64,000 nucleotides of DNA from Cytophagales bacterium (GCA_022360015.1 JAKSDQ010000214.1:124001-188000); one strand, 5' to 3'. Counted from the first letter of the stretch, positions 36,041 through 45,292 are shown. Translations and numbers: made by a program. Notes: a model not told the origin generated them from the sequence alone.

Positions 36041-36793
36041 ATGAAATTATTGAATCTTGGCAAAACCGAACTTTTCCTGATTTTTTTTGTATTGGTACAT
36101 ATTATTATAGGTATTGTTCTGTATTTCACCAATCTGGACCTATTTGTGATATATGTCGAGGAAGACCGGTATATTGAAAACCTGACTGCATTAATATTAT
36201 TCGCTGCTGCTTTTCACTTTTTGTGGAAGGCCATTAAATCCAATAACAAATTATTGAAAGCCAGTTGCGCATTATTGTTTTTGCTATTTTTGTTTGGGGG
36301 AGGTGAAGAGATTTCATATGGTCAAAGGATATTTGGTTTCGATACGCCCGATAACTATGCCAAAATGAACCGGCAGGGAGAAGTCACAGTGCATAATCTT
36401 AAAATCAATGGTGTTGACATTAATCGCGTGATTTTCAGTACGGTTTTGTATGTAAGCGCTTTCATCTATTTCATAGGACTTCCTATTCTTTACCGGAAAA
36501 GTAAGTGGTTGAGAACGTGGAAATATTTTATGGTGCCTGTACCAAAATTAATCCATGGGATTTTGTTTACCCTTTTCTTTTTATTGATCCTTGTGACAGA
36601 AAGTGATATCAAGGGTTGCTGGGAAATTGAGGAGTTTAATCTTGTCTCATTTTTATATTTAAGCTTTCTGTTTCAACAAAACAAAACTTTTATGGCAAAC
36701 CCCGGTGACAGTTCCGAAGCAGATACAGCGGGAAGGCCACCTGATCCGCCAACTTCCAGGTCTAGTAAAAAATCACATGGCATTGAGGCTTGA
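36041..36793 (+). CDS. Multi-pass membrane protein with GEEISYGQRIFG motif, unknown function
   Basis: I choose ATG 36041; the frame extends 4 codons further to a TTG. The 250-aa protein has about five or six transmembrane segments (starting LFLIFFVLVHIIIGIVLYF, then NLTALILFAAAFHFLW, ASCALLFLLFLFGGG, VIFSTVLYVSAFIYFIGLPILY, LIHGILFTLFFLLILV). The motif GGGEEISYGQRIFGFDTP after the third segment resembles the GEEISWGQRIFG signature of an uncharacterised family of bacterial membrane proteins. The two acidic residues and Gln are candidates for a functional site. The C-terminal 35 residues are polar and rich in Pro, Ser and Asp. Its 3' end overlaps the convergent LRR gene by 32 bp. Confidence 0.8.
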   Translation: MKLLNLGKTELFLIFFVLVHIIIGIVLYFTNLDLFVIYVEEDRYIENLTALILFAAAFHFLWKAIKSNNKLLKASCALLFLLFLFGGGEEISYGQRIFGFDTPDNYAKMNRQGEVTVHNLKINGVDINRVIFSTVLYVSAFIYFIGLPILYRKSKWLRTWKYFMVPVPKLIHGILFTLFFLLILVTESDIKGCWEIEEFNLVSFLYLSFLFQQNKTFMANPGDSSEADTAGRPPDPPTSRSSKKSHGIEA

Positions 36794-38858
36794 TTTTTTT
36801 AAAATCATCTACCTTCTTTTTGGTTAACCGTGTATTGTAACATAGCAGCGATTGGAGCTTTACTAGTGTTATAAGCGGATTAATGCTGCTGATATTGGTA
36901 TTGTAGCATTTCAACTTTTTCAGATTCTGAAGGGCCCTTAAACCACGAAGATTAGTGATCTTAGTAGCTGAAATATCCAATTCTTCCAGTTTTTTCAGAT
37001 TTTCCAGCGGATCGACTGAAACTACAGGCGTATTTTTAATGTCGAGATACTTCAAATTATGAAGTTGTGACAGCGGTGTTAAGTCAGCGATCGGATTATT
37101 GGAACAGATGAGCTTTTCAAGATTATACAAACTATCGATCGGGTCCAGGCTGGTAATGGACATGTTGCTGTCAATGTTCAGTTCTTTGAGTTCGCTGAGC
37201 ATATACAGGGGGGACAAATCAGCCAGATCTTGCCTTCCTGAAATATCCAGTTGCTCCAACTTCACAATATCGTACAAAATTTCCGGCGGTACGGGCAGTG
37301 GCCCCTCATATCCCACATGAGCTATGAATACCTGTTGCCAGTTTTCGGGAATCCTGATCCACCAGCTTACCAGCATGGTGTACCTGTTCATGAGTTTAAT
37401 GTCCGGCCGTTCTTTCTGAAAGGCTTCAATATCTTCCGGAGTTATTTTTAAATTGTTAAACCGGACTTTTTTCAGATTCTTTAAAAGCAGCAAAGGCTTG
37501 ATGTCAGTGACCTCGGTATCTGAGATGTCTAATTCAACCAACTTGGTCAGCTCGGTGATGCCATCCAGGTTGTTAATCCCTGTACCTTCGCAGTCCAGGT
37601 ATTGCAGTTCTTTGAGGAAACGAAGCGGTTTAAGGCTTTTAATGTTTTTATTGCGTTGTAAACTTAACCGCGTAAGGCTTTCAATTTTTCCTAACTCATT
37701 ACTTCCTACATTGCTGCCGGTAAAGGCCAATTCCAGCATAAATTTTTCTCTCCAAACCATCGGAATGGTATTCCACCACCGCATGGAAGCATCAGACTCA
37801 ATGATCACTTCACAGTTATTGGGATTTCTGGAGGCCAGTTCTGTTGCCTGCTTGCCGGTGATATCAGTACCCTCACACAAAACTTTTTCAAGTTTGGCAA
37901 GTTGATACAGTGGTGATAAATCATTAACCGGTGTGTAGTCCATAAAGAGGTATCTCAGGTTGTCAGTGAACTGTAGGGCATTGACATCTTTGACTTTGGT
38001 CTTGGAAATGTTCAAAACCTCCAGGTTTTGGTGATTTCTCAAAGGAGTGATATCTGAAACATCCGTATTGGAAAGATCAATTTCCCGGAGGTTGCTAACC
38101 ATGGCAAGGGGTTCAATCCCGGTGATGTACTTGTTATAGGAGACATCCAGCCTTTCCAACGAAATGATTTTCTTTAGCTGTTCGTTATCGGGTTTTAATT
38201 CCGTATTAATAGCGCGCTGAAAAATCACCTTCCATTCAAAAGAAAGCCCCCTCCACCAGCTTTCAAGAGACTGGTGTTTGTTTACCAACTTAGAGTATAT
38301 GCTGGATATTTTTAATTCCTCAGTATCCTCATCCATTTCTACCTCAATGAACCTGACCCTGTCCATGTTAACAATTTGACCTTTGGAATTTATACCCTGC
38401 AGGTTCTGGTTGACTACCACCTTGAAAAACGACCGGTTATGGACATTTGTAACGATAGATGTCTCCAGTACATTTAAATCGAATTGAGCGGATCGAAAAA
38501 AAATGTCTATGTCCTGCAGGTAGGAACGAACGTCTTTGATTACCACAGCGCTTCGACCTTCAACGAGGTCATCTTCGATTTGTACCCTTTGATCCTTAAA
38601 CACTTTCAGGTAACTGCTCTCCAGGACGGTATTTTTTTCTTTTATGGTAGCCGTTTGGCTGCCCAGGGTATTGTAGATTTTACCCAGAAATGATACAAGC
38701 TGCCCGATATGTGGTTCATATTTTTCCCCTGAAAGCTGGTTGTTGTTTCCATTTTGCGCACGGAGGCCGAAGGATAAAAATAGCAGTAGACATAGTGTAA
38801 AACCAGCAAAATACCTTAACCGGCAAGCATTACACGGGGAAAAAGGAATTATTCCCAT
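36762..38858 (-). CDS. Secreted leucine-rich-repeat protein with three large WWx6Wx3F repeats
   Basis: This 698-aa protein has a signal peptide (ending LSFGLRAQ). Residues 45-195 form a domain with VQIEDDLVEGRSAVVIKDVRS, then FFKVVVNQNLQGINSKGQ and ELKISSIYSK. The rest is three tandem modules starting near residues 200, 360 and 498. Each opens with WW-x6-W-x3-F and continues with 5 to 9 LRRs of SDS22/internalin type (LEVLNISKTKVKDVNALQ, LVELDISDTEVTDIKPLL). Two modules close with ITG/ITPE plus a Pro-rich turn. LRRs usually bind proteins. It is the last gene of a leftward operon with two exported proteins. Function is unknown; surface binding is inferred. Confidence 0.88.
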   Translation of the reverse strand: MGIIPFSPCNACRLRYFAGFTLCLLLFLSFGLRAQNGNNNQLSGEKYEPHIGQLVSFLGKIYNTLGSQTATIKEKNTVLESSYLKVFKDQRVQIEDDLVEGRSAVVIKDVRSYLQDIDIFFRSAQFDLNVLETSIVTNVHNRSFFKVVVNQNLQGINSKGQIVNMDRVRFIEVEMDEDTEELKISSIYSKLVNKHQSLESWWRGLSFEWKVIFQRAINTELKPDNEQLKKIISLERLDVSYNKYITGIEPLAMVSNLREIDLSNTDVSDITPLRNHQNLEVLNISKTKVKDVNALQFTDNLRYLFMDYTPVNDLSPLYQLAKLEKVLCEGTDITGKQATELASRNPNNCEVIIESDASMRWWNTIPMVWREKFMLELAFTGSNVGSNELGKIESLTRLSLQRNKNIKSLKPLRFLKELQYLDCEGTGINNLDGITELTKLVELDISDTEVTDIKPLLLLKNLKKVRFNNLKITPEDIEAFQKERPDIKLMNRYTMLVSWWIRIPENWQQVFIAHVGYEGPLPVPPEILYDIVKLEQLDISGRQDLADLSPLYMLSELKELNIDSNMSITSLDPIDSLYNLEKLICSNNPIADLTPLSQLHNLKYLDIKNTPVVSVDPLENLKKLEELDISATKITNLRGLRALQNLKKLKCYNTNISSINPLITLVKLQSLLCYNTRLTKKKVDDFKKIKPQCHVIFY

Positions 38859-38909
38859 TTTAATTTACATGTTTAGTTAGACCTTAAAAACAAAATTGCT
38901 ACCCCTTCA

Positions 38910-39584
38910 CTACAATACCGTTTCCGAAACCATAATATCGCCCAACAATACATCCCAGAAGTCTACCATATCCCCGGCGACAACAATTTCTTTTTTCTTA
39001 ACAAAAATAGTAATATCTTTTTTTGTTGTATCCCTGTAAACCAGCTTATCTCCTCTTTCTCCTTCAAATCTTTGATAAATTGTCACTACCCCCACGTAAA
39101 TTCCATTGGAAAGTAATTCGAGATTGCTGATGTAATGGATGTCATACCATTCGATATTGACTTTATCATAGTTGAGAGCCATTAGGCGTTCAAAATATTC
39201 TCTTAGTGGAAAATTGGTGATTTGTTTTTTGTTCACTGATGAAACCGCTATTTCGCTTCCTTCTGCAAACAGCTCCATGGCCCTGTTAATCACTCTGTTG
39301 GCTTTGGAAAAGGAGGTCTCTTTGCTACCTATGATATGAATGTACTCTCCCAAATCCTTGATTTTCTCCAGTGCCAGCGAATCAATCATGTTTTCACTGG
39401 CTGATCTGACCAAGAACCCGTTTTGCGCATAACTCCGGGAGACACATGTCATAATGACCATCATGCACAGGACCGTGCACCTACCGGAAATTGAATCGAT
39501 TTTTAAAAAGTTGTTTATATATTTCAGCATTATAATTGGCTTTTGGTTAAATTTATTGATTACCTGTTTCCCGGCATAATTCAT
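38910..39584 (-). CDS. Secreted protein of unknown function, related to the N-domain of the LRR protein
   Basis: The frame opens with an ATG (39584) that overlaps the TGA of the upstream gene (ATGA), giving a 224-aa product. A second ATG at 39530 would place the hydrophobic signal (about residues 37-53, CTVLCMMVIMTCVSRSYAQ) in a more normal position. The mature part has an alpha segment (SFSKANRVINRAMELFAEGSEIAVSSVNKKQ) and then beta-rich stretches (VNIEWYDIHYISNLELLSNGIYVGVVTIYQ, KKDITIFVKKKEIVV). The order helix, IAV/VSS, YF or YL, IEWYD and so on parallels residues 60-190 of the LRR protein, so the two may share a fold. No enzyme motif is visible. Confidence 0.75.
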   Translation of the reverse strand: MNYAGKQVINKFNQKPIIMLKYINNFLKIDSISGRCTVLCMMVIMTCVSRSYAQNGFLVRSASENMIDSLALEKIKDLGEYIHIIGSKETSFSKANRVINRAMELFAEGSEIAVSSVNKKQITNFPLREYFERLMALNYDKVNIEWYDIHYISNLELLSNGIYVGVVTIYQRFEGERGDKLVYRDTTKKDITIFVKKKEIVVAGDMVDFWDVLLGDIMVSETVL

Positions 39585-40237
39585 TGGCTGGCAAGAATCA
39601 GTTTGTTGATCTTGTCTTCGTTGTTTAGATTCATTTCCTGAATCTGATGGTAATTTTTCTTTAGATCTTTCAGGTAAAAAAGATATTTTTCGATGGTTGT
39701 GGGCCGGTCATAAAAAATCTTACCGTTTAATTCCTGTAAAATAATCAATACCGGCGCATCATTGGACTCAAAATAATTAAGCGTTTCAAGGATAATATCG
39801 TTGGAGCTATGCTCCATATCCGGGTTAATCAAGGCTTTAAACTGATCGGTTAAGATGTTTTCTAATTCATCACTTACATCAAAGGCTTCGGAGGCGGCTG
39901 TTGCTGTTCCCTGAGCGGGCCCTGCTTCAAGGGCTGTTGAATACAGGGCATTTTCGGCTACAACTATAAGGCTGTCTACCTGGGCATCCTGGAATCCGTG
40001 ATCTTTGATGGCTTGCAACAGGGCTGTTTTTTCCTCCAAAGTCAGCTCAGAATCCGGATCAATAATACTGGTTAGATCCTTAATCACCGTTTCTTTGTCA
40101 ACTGAGAGTTTACCATCTTTGGATTTTACAACATTCCTTTGACTTTGGCACCCACCTATGATGACGGCCAGCGATAGCAGAAGCCCGATGTATTTATAGA
40201 GAGGCTTATAACCTGATGGTTTTAAACTGTTTTCCAT
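39581..40237 (-). CDS. Lipoprotein of unknown function, first gene of the LRR operon
   Basis: This 218-aa protein has a lipoprotein signal with Cys30 (AVIIGGC). The mature region is acidic and mostly helical (KETVIKDLTSIIDPDSELTLEEKTALLQAIKDHGFQDAQVDSLIVVAENAL). It has an Ala-rich stretch and a C-terminal coiled-coil-like segment (IEKYLFYLKDLKKNYHQIQEMNLNNEDKINKLI). No known motif was recognised. Its stop codon overlaps the start of the next gene by 4 bases, so the two proteins are made in coupled fashion and probably act together at the cell envelope with the LRR protein 51 bp further on. Confidence 0.75.
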   Translation of the reverse strand: MENSLKPSGYKPLYKYIGLLLSLAVIIGGCQSQRNVVKSKDGKLSVDKETVIKDLTSIIDPDSELTLEEKTALLQAIKDHGFQDAQVDSLIVVAENALYSTALEAGPAQGTATAASEAFDVSDELENILTDQFKALINPDMEHSSNDIILETLNYFESNDAPVLIILQELNGKIFYDRPTTIEKYLFYLKDLKKNYHQIQEMNLNNEDKINKLILASQ

Positions 40238-40678
40238 GGTATTTTATAGTTTTGGCGTTTTGGTTTCCGTTCCCAATTTGAAAAATATTTGTCGTCGAAG
40301 TAAGGTCTGGAATCAATTTGGATTGGAAAAATTAGAAAAAAAAATCATTAAATGATAATTCCTGCGTTGTTTTTTATAAAAATTGTGTTTTAAAAAAAGG
40401 ATAAAATATGGATCAACTTTGACGGTATAACTTGGAACGGGGTTTTTAAAACTTAAATCAGGAAAGATTCAGGGAAACTATTTTGCCTGCGACTTGTCTT
40501 TCATATCATTGAATTGGAAAAGCCATCCCCATTGCTGATTTCTTCACCTATGATTAACCGAATGTCTTAAACATTTATAACCTAATCTCGTTGTAGATGG
40601 AAGGTTCAATAACCGGATGGATTATCTTAAGCAATGACAGGTTTTACCGTCTTCTTGTTTTAAAGATTATTTTGATTG
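40238..40678. other. 441-bp gap between divergent operons
   Basis: AT-rich, with no frame or strong hairpin that I can support. It separates the leftward LRR operon from the rightward DUF5686 gene and should carry both promoters; I found no exact TAnnTTTG match. Confidence 0.6.
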
Positions 40679-43225
40679 ATGAGCAGTATTAAAAGTACCA
40701 GATTATTTCCTGCCCGTTTAAACCTATTAATAATCGCCAGGTGGATAATTGCAGTAGCCTTTCTAGGCAGTTTCCAGGTTTCCCAGGGACAGGAAACTAT
40801 TGTCAAAGGTCGGGTTATAGATGCTGAAACCGGTGATCCGATCCCTTTTGTTAATGTGGTTTTCTTGGGAACTACTGTTGGCATTACTACAGACTTCGAT
40901 GGGTTTTATCAAATTAAAACCGATATGCCGGTGGATTCCATCTCAGCGTCTTACATTGGATACATTACCCGCATTAAACCTTTAAAAAGGGGGAGTACTC
41001 AAAATATCAATTTTCAGCTTACACAAGACCTTGTGAATCTGCAGGAAGTGGTTTTTGTGGCCGGTGAAAACCCGGCTTATGAGATTATACGTCATGTGGT
41101 TGAGAACAAGGATAAACACGACCGCCGCAGTTTAAGTGCCTATGAATATGAAAGTTACAATAAAACGGAATTTGACATCAATAATCTGACTGAAAAACTC
41201 CGGAGTCAAAAAATGTTCCGGCAAATAGCCACTGTGATGGACAGCCTGGTGCAAATCGCAGGAGAAGATGGTAAGCCGGTGCTACCGATATTTATTTCCG
41301 AATCGATTTCAAAGTTTTATGTCAAACATAATCCCAAGGTACAGAAGGAATACATCATCAACACCAAAGTCAGCGGTGTCGGTATAGATGACGGTTCACT
41401 AACATCTCAACTGATAGGCTCCACGTTTCAGCAATATAATTTTTATATGAACTGGGTAAACCTGGTCAACAAAGAGTTTATTTCACCCATCGCTGACGGC
41501 TGGAAAACCTACTATGAATATTCGTTGGAAGACTCCCTTACCATAGGCAGTGATTTTTGTTATAAAATAGATTTTTGGCCTAAAAGTGAGCAGGATCTCG
41601 CTTTTACGGGCACCATGTGGATCACCAAAGGACAATATGCCCTGAAACAGGTGGATTTGTCAGTCAACAAAAAGGCCAATCTTAATTATATCGAAAAGCT
41701 AAAAATACAACAGGAACTGGCTCCTTCCCAGGCCGGCCCCTGGATACCTAGCAAAACCAGGGTGGTGATAGATGTGGGAGAATTAACAAAAAATACACCC
41801 AGCCTGGTGGCAAAGTTTTATAGTTCCAACAAAGATTTTATGGTGAACAAACCTCATTCCCCTAAATTTTATGAAACTATGATTGAACTGGATGAACAGG
41901 CCAGGCTTCAACCGAAAGGGTATTGGGAGAAAAACAGGCATGATTCCCTCACTGCTACGGAAAAGAACGTTTATATGATGATCGATACCCTGAAAACCAT
42001 ACCGGTGGTAAAAACATTCACTGATGTTGTAAAGACGGCCTTTTCCGGCTATTTAAAGGTGGGTAAATTTGACCTGGGTCCTTATGTGCGTAGTTTTGCC
42101 AGGAACGAGGTAGAGGGTATAAGGCTTGGCATGGGTGCCAGAACCAACATCGATTTTAGTGATAAATGGGTATTCCAGGTTTACGGCGCCTACGGTTTCA
42201 GCGATGAACGATGGAAATACCTCGCCTCCGTAGATTACATTGTTTCGAGGAAACCCTGGACAAAAATAGGCATAGAACACAGGCGCGATATGGATCAGGT
42301 ATGGTTGTTGGGCGATGACGTGGAAAACAGCAGTATATTTTTTGCGTTCAGTCAGTTTGGCAACATTACCAGGCCTTTTGACCACATAGAGAATACCATT
42401 AATTTTGAAACACAAATCAGGAGCGGACTCATCCAAAAGGTAACTTTCAAACAACAGGATTTTTCGCCCCTGTTTCCATTTCAGTACTACAAAGATCCCG
42501 GTAACAATGAATCTGAGATCGGCAGTGGTTTTTCCACTTCGGAGATAAGCCTGGAAACCCGGTTTGCCAAGGATGAGATTTTTATTCAGAATGATAACAA
42601 CCGCATTAGCCTTGGAACCTTGAAATGGCCCGCCATCACGATACGATATACCCATGGTTTCGATAATTTCCTGGGAAGCGACTTTAGCTATGATAAGTTG
42701 AATTTCAACATTTCCCAGTCATTAAAAATGGGATTTTTCGGGGTGTCACGTTACTCCATTTCGGGGGGCTATATATTTTCGCAATTGCCTTACCCTCTGT
42801 TAAAATCGCACATTGGTAATGAGTCGCCTTTTTATGCGGAAGTAGCCTATAACCTTATGGACTTCTTTGAATTTGTCAGTGATCGTTATCTATCTTTACG
42901 GTACCGGCATTCTTTTGAAGGCTTTATTCTGAACCGGATACCGTTAATGAAAAAATTAAAATGGAGATTGGTTGGTAACGCAAATATTATTTATGGTGGC
43001 CTGAGGGATGAAAACTTAAATGTAGCCTTGCCGGAATTCGATGAAACCGGAATTGAAATACCAGCCTTCAGGACACTGGGAAATACGCCGTACATTGAGT
43101 TGGGATACGGTATTGAAAACATCTTTAAGATCATCAGGGTGGACGCTTTTCACCGGTTAACCTACCTCGACGCACCCGAAGTCAGAAAGTTCGGGGTAAA
43201 AATATCTTTCCAGTTTATATTGTAA
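40679..43225 (+). CDS. DUF5686 family outer-membrane protein with carboxypeptidase-regulatory-like domain
   Basis: I choose ATG 40679; a TTG sits one codon upstream. The 848-aa protein has a signal peptide (ending near SQGQ), a CarboxypepD_reg-like domain (about 40-120, VKGRVIDAETGDPIPFVNVVFLGT) and the DUF5686 region (NPAYEIIRHVVENKDKHDRRSLSAYEYESYNKTEFD). The C-terminal half has strand patterns of a barrel (FQVYGAYGFSDERWKYLASVDY, ISGGYIFSQLPYPLLKS) ending in the aromatic VKISFQFIL. Such proteins are common in Bacteroidota, lie in the outer membrane and have no established function. It lacks a SusC plug and a partner SusD. A degraded permease fragment follows directly. Confidence 0.9.
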   Translation: MSSIKSTRLFPARLNLLIIARWIIAVAFLGSFQVSQGQETIVKGRVIDAETGDPIPFVNVVFLGTTVGITTDFDGFYQIKTDMPVDSISASYIGYITRIKPLKRGSTQNINFQLTQDLVNLQEVVFVAGENPAYEIIRHVVENKDKHDRRSLSAYEYESYNKTEFDINNLTEKLRSQKMFRQIATVMDSLVQIAGEDGKPVLPIFISESISKFYVKHNPKVQKEYIINTKVSGVGIDDGSLTSQLIGSTFQQYNFYMNWVNLVNKEFISPIADGWKTYYEYSLEDSLTIGSDFCYKIDFWPKSEQDLAFTGTMWITKGQYALKQVDLSVNKKANLNYIEKLKIQQELAPSQAGPWIPSKTRVVIDVGELTKNTPSLVAKFYSSNKDFMVNKPHSPKFYETMIELDEQARLQPKGYWEKNRHDSLTATEKNVYMMIDTLKTIPVVKTFTDVVKTAFSGYLKVGKFDLGPYVRSFARNEVEGIRLGMGARTNIDFSDKWVFQVYGAYGFSDERWKYLASVDYIVSRKPWTKIGIEHRRDMDQVWLLGDDVENSSIFFAFSQFGNITRPFDHIENTINFETQIRSGLIQKVTFKQQDFSPLFPFQYYKDPGNNESEIGSGFSTSEISLETRFAKDEIFIQNDNNRISLGTLKWPAITIRYTHGFDNFLGSDFSYDKLNFNISQSLKMGFFGVSRYSISGGYIFSQLPYPLLKSHIGNESPFYAEVAYNLMDFFEFVSDRYLSLRYRHSFEGFILNRIPLMKKLKWRLVGNANIIYGGLRDENLNVALPEFDETGIEIPAFRTLGNTPYIELGYGIENIFKIIRVDAFHRLTYLDAPEVRKFGVKISFQFIL

Positions 43226-43227
43226 AG

Positions 43228-43377
43228 CATAAAAGTATTACCACTGAAATCAGCGTGCAGTGGTGGTGGTTTGTGATTCCCTGCATATTGGTTACAGCCG
43301 TAGCCGTTTTATCGGTAAGCAGCCAGTCTATCAAGACAGCTACTATCGACCCTGTAAAATCTCTGAAATATAAATAA
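43228..43377 (+). pseudogene. C-terminal remnant of an FtsX/MacB-type ABC transporter permease
   Basis: An open frame without a start codon reads ITTEISVQWWWFVIPCIL, continues with LVTAVAVLSVSSQSIKTATI and ends DPVKSLKYK before TAA at 43375-43377. This matches the extreme C-terminus of the large (about 800-aa) FtsX-type permeases that are abundant in Cytophagales: last membrane helix, then SxQSIKAAxxNPVKSLR. Only about 46 residues remain. The rest of the gene is absent, since the DUF5686 gene ends just before it. It is best read as the scar of a deletion or of insertion of the DUF5686 gene. Confidence 0.7.
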
Positions 43378-43461
43378 ATCTGTTTTTAACAATCCAGCCT
43401 TTTGTTTTATCGATGAACTTCGTTAGGTTAGTTGTTTATTTTTCAGCAAGCCTTTTGTGTA

Positions 43462-43944
43462 ATGGATATACAAATTCTTTGGATAATCATCGGTGCCATA
43501 TTCATTTTTATAGGCGTCATAGGTTGTTTTGTGCCTGTTCTACCCGGCCCACCCCTGGCCTATATCGGGCTCTTAATGCTCCAGTTGCTGAATGAGCCAG
43601 CTTTCACAACGAGGTTTTTGCTTATCTGGGCTGCTATTACCGCTTTTGTCACATTTCTGGATTATGTTATTCCTGTTTACGGAACTAAAAAATTTGGGGG
43701 GAGCAAACGTGGTGTGTGGGGTTCTGTTGTTGGACTCATCATAGGAATTTTCTTTTTCCCTCCATTTGGGATTATCATTGGCCCGCTGCTTGGTGCATTG
43801 GTGGGCGAATTATCAGCCGGCAAAGCGTCATCGGTTGCCATCAGGTCAGCCATTGGATCTTTTGTGGGGTTTTTAGCAGGAACTTTGATAAAACTGATCG
43901 CGACAGGGTTTATGGCCTATTATTTTGTAGAGCGTCTTGTTTAA
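43462..43944 (+). CDS. DUF456 family membrane protein
   Basis: I choose ATG 43462; the frame extends 10 codons further to a TTG. The 160-aa protein is very hydrophobic with about four transmembrane segments. The start IIIGAIFIFIGVIGCFVPVLPGPPLAYIGLL and the later GLIIGIFFFPPFGIIIGPLLGALVGEL are hallmarks of DUF456. This family has Gly/Pro-rich glycine-zipper-like repeats, and no function is established. It ends 13 bp from the convergent dinB stop. Confidence 0.88.
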   Translation: MDIQILWIIIGAIFIFIGVIGCFVPVLPGPPLAYIGLLMLQLLNEPAFTTRFLLIWAAITAFVTFLDYVIPVYGTKKFGGSKRGVWGSVVGLIIGIFFFPPFGIIIGPLLGALVGELSAGKASSVAIRSAIGSFVGFLAGTLIKLIATGFMAYYFVERLV

Positions 43945-43957
43945 CTGGCAGAAAGTA

Positions 43958-45028
43958 TTAAAATTCCAGCGTTAGCTGCTGGCCGCCCGGATTTTCATCG
44001 GGTCGCGTTAAGTTAGATAAACCTACCCCCAGCAGGCGCACTTTTATATTATTGGTATCCAGGGTAGCCAATAATTCCCCGGCAGTTTTTATCATGGTGT
44101 CGAGATCGGTTATGGGGTTGGGGGAGGTTTTGCTCCTGGTGATTTGCCTGAAATCCGAAAACTTAATTTTCACGGTTAGGGTCTTGCCAAAAACCTGGTT
44201 TTTTTCCATCCAGCCATGAACATTTTCCGCAATGCCGGCGATAGCTTCCATCATTTCTTCCATACCGGTTAAATCCTCCTCAAAAGTATCCTCCGAACTG
44301 ATGGACTTTCTGATCCGGTTTGGATTTACCTTTCTGTCGTCCTGCCCCGAGGCAATCTTATGATAATAGCCCCCCATTTTGCCAAATCTTTTGATCAGAT
44401 TCGCTTCAGACCAATTTTTAAGATCCTTACCGGTGTAGATGCCTAACCGGTTCATTTTTTTTGCCGTGACTTTCCCAATACCATGAAACTTATGGATAGG
44501 CAATTTTTCCACAAAAGCTTCAGCCTCATCGGGCAAAATCACTGAAAGACCATCGGGTTTATCGAGGTCTGAAGCCGTTTTTGCCAGGAACTTGTTAATC
44601 GAAATCCCCGCCGATGCGGTCAGACCGGTTTTTTGTTTAATCCGTTGTTTGATTTCCTTGGCGATAATGGTGGCTGATGGTATGTTCTTCTTATTGGTTG
44701 TCACATCCAAATAAGCCTCGTCAAGTGACAATGGCTCCACTAAGTCCGTATAGTCATTGAATATCGCCCTGATTTCCAGAGACACCTTTTTGTACTGATC
44801 AAATCTCGGTTTGACAAAAATCAGTTCGGGACACTTTCTGGCTGCTACCACCGAAGGCATGGCTGAATGCACCCCAAACTGCCTCGCTTCATAGCTGGCT
44901 GCTGCCACAACACCCCGTTTGGAACTTCCGCCTACCGCTACCGGTTTGCCCCTTAATTCCGGATTGTCGCGTTGTTCAACCGATGCATAGAAGGCATCCA
45001 TGTCAATATGAATGATTTTTGAGATCAT
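43958..45028 (-). CDS. dinB: DNA polymerase IV (Y-family, translesion)
   Basis: This 356-aa protein copies past damaged bases with low fidelity. The catalytic carboxylates are visible: Asp9 in HIDMDAFYASVEQ, and Asp103 and Glu104 in PLSLDEAYLDVT. YEARQFGVHSAMP is the fingers motif, and TGLTASAGISINKFLAKTASDLDKPDG with FHGIGKVTAKKMNRLGI form the palm/thumb and helix-hairpin-helix. The little-finger domain follows. The C-terminal QQLTLEF fits a beta-clamp-binding motif. The length is normal for DinB. ATG at 45028 is the clear start. Confidence 0.97.
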   Translation of the reverse strand: MISKIIHIDMDAFYASVEQRDNPELRGKPVAVGGSSKRGVVAAASYEARQFGVHSAMPSVVAARKCPELIFVKPRFDQYKKVSLEIRAIFNDYTDLVEPLSLDEAYLDVTTNKKNIPSATIIAKEIKQRIKQKTGLTASAGISINKFLAKTASDLDKPDGLSVILPDEAEAFVEKLPIHKFHGIGKVTAKKMNRLGIYTGKDLKNWSEANLIKRFGKMGGYYHKIASGQDDRKVNPNRIRKSISSEDTFEEDLTGMEEMMEAIAGIAENVHGWMEKNQVFGKTLTVKIKFSDFRQITRSKTSPNPITDLDTMIKTAGELLATLDTNNIKVRLLGVGLSNLTRPDENPGGQQLTLEF

Positions 45029-45292
45029 TGGTAACGCCTGACAATGACCACCTCGCCATGATCATTCATCAGGTCTGGTCATGCAAAATCCTACCCAAAA
45101 GTAAAAAATAAACATAGCAAGCCATAACCTTCCCTGTAATTGATGGTATATATTGAAAAATTCTGACTAAATTGAGGGGTAAATCGGGATTATTTCAGGT
45201 TCAATATCGTAAACTTTCGCAAGCCGTTTTTTTATAAATTCAGGCAGTCAGAAAACAGGGTTTAATGGTAAAATGATGCTTAACGTTAAGAA

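Noticed and set aside
42053-42655. 200-codon frame antisense to the DUF5686 gene
   Set aside because: Shadow of a strongly supported gene, with no domain seen.
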